Part shown: positions 55,971 to 64,000 of the stretch, piece by piece | Layout of the letters: the number at the start of each line of letters is the position of its first letter | How positions within the stretch are numbered: position 1 is the first letter of the stretch | Assembly: GCF_918797505.1 (NCBI RefSeq) | Contig: NC_092801.1 | Location: forward strand, 38,680,517-38,744,516 | Reading direction: 5' to 3' | From: Bemisia tabaci | Lineage: Eukaryota > Arthropoda > Insecta > Hemiptera > Aleyrodidae | DNA length: 64,000 nt | Position numbers and translations under genes: made by a program | The notes under the pieces: model-generated | Told to the model about the DNA's origin: nothing | Seen by the model: the letters and a program-made list of their open reading frames with translations, nothing else | Databases searched by the model: none

Positions 55971-56826
55971 CAATTTCTTTAAGTTAAAGAAACGGTTGTT
56001 TTGTTATCGTTAGGTTCAAATTAAATAAATAATAACAAAACAACGTTTCTTCAACTCAAAAACACCAAATTTTGCTAACAAGAAACGACGTTTTAAGTCA
56101 AAATAATATCTAAAGGAAATTTTTTTCAGTGCAAGAAGCTCGATCAGTGAGCGCCATAATTAGTTATATCATGGAGACTTTTTTAGAGGTTTCTGGCGGA
56201 TTTTTTTACAAGCTATTACTTACTCTCAGAAAAATAGGATGATCGAAAGGACATGAATCCTATAAAATTCCCGTTAAAACTATTAGGAAGTCAAACTCGT
56301 TTAAACTCACAAAAATTCCACTTTATGTGATCAAAGTATTATATTTTCATCTGTACTTCTTTAACTCATTTTCCTGAATTGCCTCCGAGCAGGTCGAGTT
56401 AGGTCGAGTATAATTTTGCAGAACGATTTTGTGAAGTTTAAAATAATCCCGATTTGTATCTTAAGTTTTGTTGATGTAGTCGTTGATTTTTGAGGTATCA
56501 CACAACTCAGATTCGAAGTCTTTCCTGAAATCATCGGCTGGATCTCTCCTTTTTTTGGGGTGACCAAGAAGGAGTACCAAAATTCTACTGTTGTTATTAC
56601 GCTTCTCATTCACACAATGAAATGAATTTGAAATTTTGTGAGTGCTCGTAGGTCAATAAAAGAACTTTTTGGACCACTTAAGAGATGGGCAAGAACCTCT
56701 GGAATAAAGAGATGGTGCGAGACTTTTGAATCAACCTGCAGAGCCCAAATTTCCAATTTCTTTTTGGAAAACGCCAGTTTATCATGCAGCATTAACAGTA
56801 TCGGCTAAAATTTTAACCCAGCCTCA

Positions 56827-57292
56827 TTTGGAATGCGTTCAGCAGAAAGGAACAAAGCCACATCAGCTATTACCGAGTTTAACTGGGTAATTAAATTTTT
56901 TACGAGAGAGCGTTTGTTCGGATTTCTTTGAAAATTTTAAGGAATTTGCTTCGTACCATGGAGAATTTTCTTTATAATTTGCATGAAAATCCGCACAACC
57001 GTTTTCATGTAAAAAATTAAATTGCCCAATTAAATTTGGCAATAGCTGATGTGGCTTGGTTCCTTTCTGTTTAACGCGGTCCAAATGTAACTAGGCAATT
57101 AATTTTCTACAACAGAACGTTTGTGCGGATTCTTTCGGAAATTTTAAGGAATTTGCTTTGTACTATGCAGAAAAGTCACTAAAATTTGCACAAAAATCCG
57201 CACAACCGTTTCACGTAAGAAATTAAATTGTCCAATTAAATCTGGCAATAGCTGATGTGACTTGGCTCCTTTCTGCTTAACGCGGTCCATTT
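56827..57292. mobile_element. GCTTAACGCGGTCC MITE, two consecutive copies
   Basis: The first copy (56827-57085) is complete with inverted ends. The second (57086-57292) lacks the outer left end but repeats the rest, ending TTCTGCTTAACGCGGTCC. Confidence 0.75.
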
Positions 57293-57358
57293 CTATAAGA
57301 ACATAACACAAGAGCCGAAGAATTTCAAAACAGCGCGATCGAGATTAATCAATCCCAG

Positions 57359-57860
57359 CGCCGCACACTAGATCGAGTCAATCGGAGAAGTCGGACAAAA
57401 TCCTAAAAATCTGAAAGCTTACACAAGCCCACAAACAAAACAAGACATACTTCTATTAGGTATCAAATTATTAATCAATTATTTAAAGTCCAACCCATAA
57501 TCCTAAACCACCTAATCAGGTAAATTAATATAACCTTTATATACTTCAATAGATAAGAGATTTAAAATTATCTATAGTTGAAATATGAATCCAATAGCTT
57601 TAATTAGCTTACATATCTCTAGAAGTAATTCTTACAATTAATAAGTAAATCTAAGTAGTTCTTAGTACTTCTTAGAAGTAATTTTTTTCGGAAATAAGAA
57701 GCAAAAAAGTTAAAGAGTGGTTTCATTGGTTTTCTTGTGAAATTTCCTTTCGGAGACACTCCTTGAAATTGAATTCGTGACAAAATAAACATCTGAAGCT
57801 TAAATTTTAGCCACAAATTTGATGTCCGACCTCTTCTATCAGCTCGTCCCACTGTGCGCC
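57359..57860. mobile_element. GCGCACAGTGGATCG-family MITE, interrupted
   Basis: The left end (CGCCGCACACTAGATCGAGTC) runs to about 57420. The right half resumes near 57715 and ends CCCACTGTGCGCC at 57860. Between them is very AT-rich foreign sequence. Confidence 0.68.
57430..57700 (-). other. AT-rich insert, possible mitochondrial fragment with tRNA-Met-like fold
   Basis: This ~270-base insert differs in composition from the MITE it splits. On the minus strand, near 57559-57621, a mitochondrial-type tRNA can be drawn: acceptor AGAGATA/AATCTCT, a D arm closed by AGCT/AGCT, an anticodon arm with loop TTCATAT (anticodon CAT), and an AT-rich T arm. Insect mitochondrial tRNA-Met has a similar AAGCTAATTAAGCTA start. 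The downstream frames are short under the mitochondrial code, so the case is suggestive only. Confidence 0.33.
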
Positions 57861-57916
57861 GGCGATCGGAAACCAAACTCCTTCCGCGCCTCAACTCGGG
57901 AAACGATGCGGGCAAT

Positions 57917-58041
57917 TTGGACGTACTTCTGCCAAACGGAACTAAGTGCACTAAGACATGATCCCTGAGACTCATAAGACTCTATGCAAAATAAGGCTCA
58001 CGTCATGATGTACATAGTTCCGTTTGGCAGGAATACGTTCA
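57917..58041. mobile_element. GGACGTATTTCT MITE, short form
   Basis: Ends TTGGACGTACTTCTGCCAAA and inverse, ~125 bp, closely matching 46410-46535. A partial relative lies at 17471-17560. Confidence 0.8.
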
Positions 58042-58334
58042 TTTGAGAAAGTTACGGGGCTTTAAGTATGTTGAGCCCGAAAAATAAACATGAAAAAGTT
58101 CAGGGAAGCAATTACTTACTGCCGGGGTTTATTTTATTGATTGAGACCCCTTTGTAAATCGAGCGGCCGCCTCGCGCGTTATCTCGCGGGGCAGAGACTC
58201 ACAGACTTCGCACCCAGTGCAACAATAAGCGCGACACCCACGCTCCACCCCCCACCCACCCCCGCGAACTAGGCCCAAAAGTTCGAGGAGGTGGCTCAAG
58301 TTTTTTCGCGTTCCGATTTACATATTGTCGCTCC

Positions 58335-58435
58335 CCTTTGACGTAAGAGCGTGTTTCTATTCGAACGTGAGCCCTGGTTTACGTTTGAATCCATGCTATC
58401 GGAGGCTCATGTGGAAATCAAGATACGTTCTTACG
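58335..58435. repeat. Small inverted repeat GACGTAAGAGCGTGTTTC
   Basis: ~100 bp with arms GACGTAAGAGCGTGTTTCTA and TAGATACGTTCTTACG-like inverse; the centre contains GTGAGCCCTGG. A half copy lies at 2385-2425. It abuts the MITE at 58436. Confidence 0.6.
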
Positions 58436-58673
58436 CCGCACAGTGGATTGAGTCAATCAGAGAGATCGGACAGACATTTTTTTACTAAAACTGCAACTTT
58501 TGATGTTTACATTGTCACATTTTAAAGAAGGGGTGCTTTCAGAAGAAAATGTTAAGAGAAAACCGATGAAACCACTTTTTGAACCTGAAAAATTTGTATA
58601 AACGGAGTTATAAGCTCTTCAAGTTTCAGAATTTTGTCCGATCTTTCCTATTGACTGGATCCACTGTGCGCCG
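58436..58673. mobile_element. GCGCACAGTGGATCG-family MITE, copy
   Basis: Inverted ends GCCGCACAGTGGATTGAGTC and GGATCCACTGTGCGCC, full length. Confidence 0.78.
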
Positions 58674-58955
58674 AAGGAGTGACGATATTCACGGCGTCTT
58701 CGCGCACCTCGCGCCAATATCTGGAAATACCCGCCGACTCTATTATTTGGCGGGTTTTTATTGTAGTGCGGAGTGATATTTATTTTACAACGCCTACACT
58801 CGGTGGAAAATATTTTGAAGCCTCGCACTTCCTACCAGAGTAATGTGAATTAGACTTTAGGATGTATTACAGTCTAAACAGCTCGTAAGGGTTGACTCGA
58901 GGAGTGGTAGGTAAGACCGGCTAGAGCACGGACGTGTCGGTAATTTTGAGGTTAG

Positions 58956-59207
58956 CCGGCCAGGTTGGCCTAGTGGTTAGCGCGTCTGACTCTAGGTCAA
59001 TAGGTCCCGGGTTCGAATCCCGGTGGTGGCGACAAATTTTCATGGAACTGACGAGTGGATCTGTAAGCAGAATTCGCTCGGCCTTAATCCGTGAAAATTT
59101 GTAAGCCCGAGCATGGATGTCTACCAAACTCCCTGATGTCTTCGGACAATAAATAGTGCCTATAGATGGCTGTAGATTCCTAAAGGAATAAAGCCACTAA
59201 ACTCTCA

Positions 59208-59252
<45 letters not shown>
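58956..59252 (+). mobile_element. tRNA-derived SINE with poly-A tail and target-site duplication
   Basis: The head (58956-59033) resembles a tRNA, with a Pol III A box (TGGCCTAGTGG) and a perfect B box (GGTTCGAATCC at about 59013) closed by a GGG/CCC T-arm. A ~180-bp body follows, then ~43 A residues (59210-59252). The direct repeat TTGAGGTTAG at 58946-58955 and 59253-59262 is the target-site duplication. The head most resembles an Arg-type tRNA around the anticodon arm, but the loop is diverged. It has no protein-coding capacity and would depend on a LINE for movement. The near-perfect B box and long A tail suggest a fairly young insertion. Confidence 0.9.
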
Positions 59253-59256
<4 letters not shown>

Positions 59257-59262
59257 GGTTAG

Positions 59263-61119
59263 GTCATGGAGCTTTCAGGGCTAAAAAGGGCAGCCAACTT
59301 AAGAAATTATACTATATAAAATAATTTGTCATTGAAATTATGACGACCCGTCGTTTGTACACACTACCAAAAATAGAGTGAAAAATTAAGAGGCCAGCTC
59401 TTGATCATTGTTTTAAAAAATTGTGTTTAATTTGTTTTCTAATTTGGCAGAAAGTGCACTAAATGTAAGATGTGGAGAATTTAAGGTTTCAAAATAGTGT
59501 TTGATTTATTATAGAACGAATAAAATTTTTTATGATTTTTCGTTTCTTGTTATATTATTGATTTTGGTATTTTTCACCTCGTCGTTGACTTAGTTTTCGC
59601 ATGAATTTACTCATTTTTGCGGAAGACACTTATTTATTTATACTTTTACTTATTGCATTCGTGGCCATTTTGGTTTGATATTGAAATCTGAAAATTGACA
59701 ACGGAATTTTTTTAGTGTTTTTCGTGTTTGAGGGTTGGCTGTCTCTTCGGCCCGAGGAGCTCCATATATTTCAACAAAGAGATTTCATTGATCACGCCTT
59801 ACTCTAATGTATAATCATAAGAGTGAGGTGAAATGCATTTAAAATGCCTGAGGCGCGAAGCGCAATGAAGGGTCGGACCGCAGAGAGGCAGGGGGTGTAC
59901 TCCCCAGTTAGTTTTGAATTCATACATTGAGGGAACCAAATTAACACAAAATTGTGTGTAAAATCTTGGTCTCCGCAAATAAAAACCAACTTAGGTATCA
60001 AAACAATTGTGTGAATTCTGACAGCTTATCGAAATTCTAAGAGGTGTAAACAATCAACAATAATGAGTAGGTATCGAAAGTTATCACCTTTTCGTAGTCA
60101 ACGTTGAGACAATGTTGCGTCTATTGGCTGTAGGTGTAGGTGGGATTCGATCCATTAGAGTTTCCATTTTAATCGCGGAAAAGCAAGTTAAACGTCTCGT
60201 TAGCTAAATTTTCTCAACGCGTCTCTCATCAGTACACATGCACAAGGCGAAAATATCGATGGTTCCCAGATTTGAATTTCACACTTCGGAAAACTAATCG
60301 TGGGAGTGTCTCAAATGCTCCTATGCCTCGTTAGGAAAAGTTAGACTACTTAGTGTCAACGTTACTTCAGGTAAATGGATAATACAATAGAGTGGGTAGC
60401 TGTAACAGGGGATCAGCAACTCAACCAAATAATCTTCTCTCAGCGAGATGCACCATAAATGTCTTAAATCAACTTCAAAGACTGTCTTAAATAATGTCTT
60501 AAGTGAACGTCAAAGCATCCCTCAAAGCCAGCAGCGCAATAATAGTGATACACATTGAAAATACTGAGTGGAGCAATGGAACATTGCAGCTCAACGGATA
60601 CGATTATTTTAACTCAGCTGTTGATGAGTGGTATAACCATTTATTTCAAGGCGATTTTTTACGTGTGATGAATTTTTTCGGGATTACAGCTGAAAATTCA
60701 CCTTATAAAGAGTTTTTTTCACACTATGGAAGTCTTCAATATTCTAAGTGTACATGGCATACTTTCTATCCTAATTTTTCTCACCATCTGTATTCTAATT
60801 AAACGAAACTAGCTTAGGATCCTAAAAAGTTAAACTCTATAGTCTCATCAATGATTTGAAGCTGACAAAAACCTATCAAGTGAATAATTTGTGAGAGTTA
60901 TGTGGATTCCTTCCAGGAACTAAGTATTGATATGATAGAAATGAGGACTACGTTTTGACAGAAATCAGTGCACCTCTTTCAACGTCCACCAAATTCCGTG
61001 CAGATTATTTTAATTAGAACATTCTCTCAAAGCAAATTTCTTATAGCTTCACTCAATTCAAGTGATGTGTATAGACCCACTTGCAGATTTTGCACTAAAT
61101 TCCCTAATTCATTGTATAC
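59263..61119. other. Unannotated stretch after the SINE
   Basis: About 1.9 kb with no repeat partner in the window. The best frame (60503-60802, 99 codons) lacks an ATG start and is not recognised. Confidence 0.45.
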
Positions 61120-61265
61120 CAATCCTCCTCCTTCCAACCTTCCCCCTCCTCCCTACCCCTCCTCCTCCTTCCTACACCTCCTCCTCCTTTCTACACCTCC
61201 TCCTCCTTTCTATCTCTCCTCTTCCTTCCTAATCTCTCATCCTATTTCCTCTTTTCTTCCTCTTA
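61120..61265. repeat. CT-rich simple repeat (CCTCCTCCTT)n
   Basis: ~145 bases of CCTCCTCCTTYCTACA-like units on the plus strand, a polypyrimidine tract. Confidence 0.85.
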
Positions 61266-61489
61266 AATCTGTGATGAGAGGACGGTTCATGCTTCCCCTC
61301 AAACTTTATCAAAATCAAAATAAATGTTCCTTTTGATTGTAAGCCACGGCCGCCTTTTTTTCACATTTAAAATGTAAAAGATAGGTTTCTTCGATTAAAC
61401 TTCTTTCGAAAAACGCCCGACTCTAACTTTCAAGAGCTACCATATGGCACCACTAAAGGACCAAAAAGTTTCATATTTTTGGGTAAGAG

Positions 61490-64000
61490 GCTCCTTTTAG
61501 AAACTTAATGACATGCCGGAAAAACACGTTTTTTCAACTGAATTTCAGCTGAATTCATGTTTCTCTCGTTCTCACTATTTTTGTTTCGAAGTTTGACCGT
61601 ACTTCCGAACGAGGAAATTCGATTAGAGTTAATTTCGAGGATTATCCTTGAATTTTCAAAGCTCATTTAAGGGGTTTGGAGGATGGACGCATTAGTGCAG
61701 TTTTTGAAAAGAATTGAAGTATTCATGATTTCCAGTAAAACTAATCCTAGTGCATAGTCTGTGAGAAATTCGCTACCAAATGCCAATTTGTAAGCATCAA
61801 AAAGTCAGTTTGTAATTTCTTTCCGCCATTAAAGGATCCATGTAATTTCAAAAATTCAAACACGTATTTCTCGCATTGGCAAAAACTGCACTTATGCGCC
61901 TTGTCCTCCAAGCCCCTCATTTTTAATCCTTCCTATTCTAGGAATACCTACATGCCTCTGAAGTTTGGGAAAAAGCATCATAAATAAGCGTACACTTCAA
62001 AATATAAGATGATTGTTGATTTTGGGGTCAAATTCAGGAGTTTTACACGGTGGTTTTCCTGGACCAAACAGAGTAAAGGAACCCTAAATAACTGGGAAAA
62101 CTCTGCTGCAAAAATTGGTCCCAAACGGAAGAGAAGTAAACAATTCGGCTTCCAGCGGGAGGGAAGGTTTTCCGCTTGCCACCCTGGACGATAATAAAGT
62201 ATACACGTGTTGAGAGAAACTTCAGCCTCTTTTTTTCGGGAAAGTAGAGTAATAACTGTTGATAAGGGCGAGGGTTTTGCTACTCTACACTTCCAGGTAA
62301 CTCTCTTGAAATCCAGATCAATTTCGCTCATTCAAGCCCTAGTGACTGCATGCAACAAAAATTCTTGCCGCTCTTTTAATGGTTCTTTAGTTTTGAGTAT
62401 TAAGTGTATTTGGTCACTAAACCGTGTGTCATTTACTTAAAATTCTGAAAGTACCAGGTGAGCAGATTATGTGATGATGAATTGTGTATTTTTGGAGCCA
62501 AAATCCTGGAGATCGATCTATCAGAATCAAATCCGTCCAATTTTGAGCGTTTGGTTGTGCGTACACCGCGCTGCAGCACAGTAAAATCACAAAATTTTAA
62601 AAAAAATTAAAGGTCTTTGAAAATCATTCAATTTGACATGGAATCACCTTAATATTAACAAAATACACAATATATTTCCCTTTAATACATATCATATTTT
62701 TTTTTTTATCAATTTAAATGAGAATAGTTCATGCAGGGAGTGCAAGCATTTCAAAATCATGAGTTGAAAAACGCTGACTCTGCGAGTTTAAATATTATTA
62801 GAGTCAAACAGAGTGGAGCGGCATGCTGCCAGCGCGAGAGGCTCACTGGCGCCTACAAACCTAAGTGGATACTTCACGCATTGCGCAATGTTTGAAGTAT
62901 CCACTTAGGTTTGTAGGCGCCAATGCGCGTTTTGCGCTGACCGCCCGCTCGCCGTGGCGCAGCGCGGCAGTTCAAGCAACTATTTCACAACAGAGGTGTT
63001 GCACAGTATAATTCGATATTGAAGGCGTCCCAACACATTAAGAATGACGGGCATCCTTCAAGAAAAACGGAGCTTTCTTCGCAAAAAAAAAAATCAAGAT
63101 GCTGCGACACAAAAAGAGAGCAAAAAGGACTTTTTAAAAGACGTCTTTTAGAAAAGACGTTTTATCTTTATCTTCTTAGTGCTAAAACTCACCAAGTCCT
63201 AGCATCCGTATTCAATAAAGTTTAGCATAAGTTTCAAATTTCATTAGAGAAAAAAGTGACTCGATTTTGGCAGAAATTTTTTGATCATGCCGTCAAGAAT
63301 ATTTTATTTTGAATCGAGAATAATATCGCTGAACGAAAGTGGGTGTCCACTTGATGTAAATGACTTTTCTTTTTATTTGAGAGGAAAATCAAGGGAATCT
63401 TTTTTGGAAATTTGAGCATATTTATGCTTGAACTAAGTCATTTTTTCCTCTAATGAAATTCAAAAATCGTGCTAACGTTATTGAGTTCGGATAGTAGGAC
63501 TTCGTAAGTTTTTCGACTACTGCTTTCTTTTTGTCGTCGTCACTTGATTTAATTTGCAAGGGACCTTTGTGCTTTTGAAAGATGCCATCAATCATGACAC
63601 GTTAGGGTGCCTTCAATCTTGTATGATACTGTGTAACACCTCCGTGGCAAAATGGCGGCTCGAAGCGCCGCGGCACGCCGGCGCCGTCGTGGAGCTATCG
63701 TACACAGGAAAAATCTTGGAGCCTATAGCTGAGGCAAATCAAAAGGTTTATCCGGTTCAGGTATAACGGGATGGGATTTTCTCGAAAGATAATTAAGTCC
63801 TGTTGCAACAAAGACGTTTATAGATTTTTAGTGAATATTCCATCACGGAATTGACGCTCCTCAATTTTTACCAAAAACTTCAATTATATATTTTTCTCCG
63901 TTGACAAGAAAAAAAAACCAGACCAACAAAAAAAAAAAAAAAAGAAAGAAAAAAAAACAAGCAAACCCTCTTAAAAAAAATTAATTATAAATGAAAATTA
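61490..64000 (+). mobile_element. Composite repeat, cut by the window edge
   Basis: The body at 61490-62460 matches 27240-28080 inverted. The part at 62500-63970 matches 1010-1850 collinearly, with extra internal sequence (63060-63650). It includes the hairpin at 62848-62921 and A-rich sequence near 63920. The right end is outside the window. Confidence 0.68.
62848..62921. repeat. Hairpin box, copy 4
   Basis: Arms GGCGCCTACAAACCTAAGTG and inverse; loop CGCATTGCGCAATGTT. Confidence 0.88.

Larger units (their letters stand above)
53786..56826. other. Probable intron of the signal-peptide gene, no exon found
   Basis: Contains the MITEs at 54653 and 55728. A 143-codon minus-strand frame (55142-55573) lies in a GC-richer patch but has no recognisable motif. 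The acceptor-like TTTTTCAG at 54495 leads to an immediate stop in the needed phase. Confidence 0.4.

Noticed and set aside
58956..59033. Functional tRNA gene
   Set aside because: The acceptor and anticodon arms are diverged and the sequence continues into a poly-A-tailed body with a target duplication, so it is a SINE head.
61978..62331. 117-codon minus-strand frame matching a frame at 27404-27607
   Set aside because: Both are translations of the same composite repeat. The similarity reflects repeat copies, not a conserved protein.

Overview
This window is eukaryotic nuclear DNA, most likely from an insect. It has phase-compatible GT-AG splice sites, a tRNA-derived SINE with a poly-A tail, long AT-rich introns and intergenic DNA, and dozens of short inverted-repeat (MITE-like) elements. 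I infer a hemipteran. The repertoire of short elements (for example ends beginning CTGCCGTGCTAAGG) resembles what I recall from whitefly genomes, but I could not search a database. There is no operon structure, no CRISPR array, and no rRNA or canonical cellular tRNA gene.

Only two genes can be defended. The first is on the + strand and spans at least 23666-32879. Two exons join in phase 0 across a 4.2 kb intron (23666-24909 and 29085-32879) and encode the C-terminal ~1,680 residues of a very acidic coiled-coil protein. Its tail carries four copies of a ~46-residue helical repeat. Exon 23666-24909 carries an internal 68-codon duplication with an apparent 1-base deletion in the second copy. The 5' end of this gene is not identified. 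The second gene begins with a first exon encoding a signal peptide (51556-51619, +) inside a GC-rich island. Its remaining exons are not recognised and may lie beyond the window.

Almost everything else is layered transposon debris. Region by region: 1-2,034 holds a 131-bp tandem repeat, a MITE and a 1.5 kb composite element with terminal inverted repeats. From 2,000 to 23,500 there are about 30 MITE copies of at least ten families, long palindromes (12.7, 14.7, 16.7, 17.8 and 23.2 kb), a retroelement-like insert with a hammerhead-ribozyme motif (12.3 kb) and a small cluster of hAT-type MITEs (18.4-19.3 kb). From 26.2 to 28.4 kb lies an intronic composite repeat related in inverted orientation to the one at 61.5-64.0 kb. 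From 33 to 51 kb there are further MITEs and two clear nested insertions (37.6-38.4 kb and 40.0-43.1 kb). From 51.6 to 54 kb the first intron of the signal-peptide gene holds a ~150-bp tandem repeat. From 54 to 64 kb there are MITEs, a possible mitochondrial-like fragment (57.5 kb), the SINE (59.0 kb) and ~2 kb of unannotated DNA.

The two genes show no functional link. The most informative signals are the hammerhead motif, the 2.7 kb nested element with six copies of a 14-bp site, target-site duplications that classify several MITE families, a ~38-bp box shared between different repeat families, and the repeat architecture and frameshift of the coiled-coil gene. All coordinates and repeat comparisons were read by eye, so boundaries of diverged elements are approximate.
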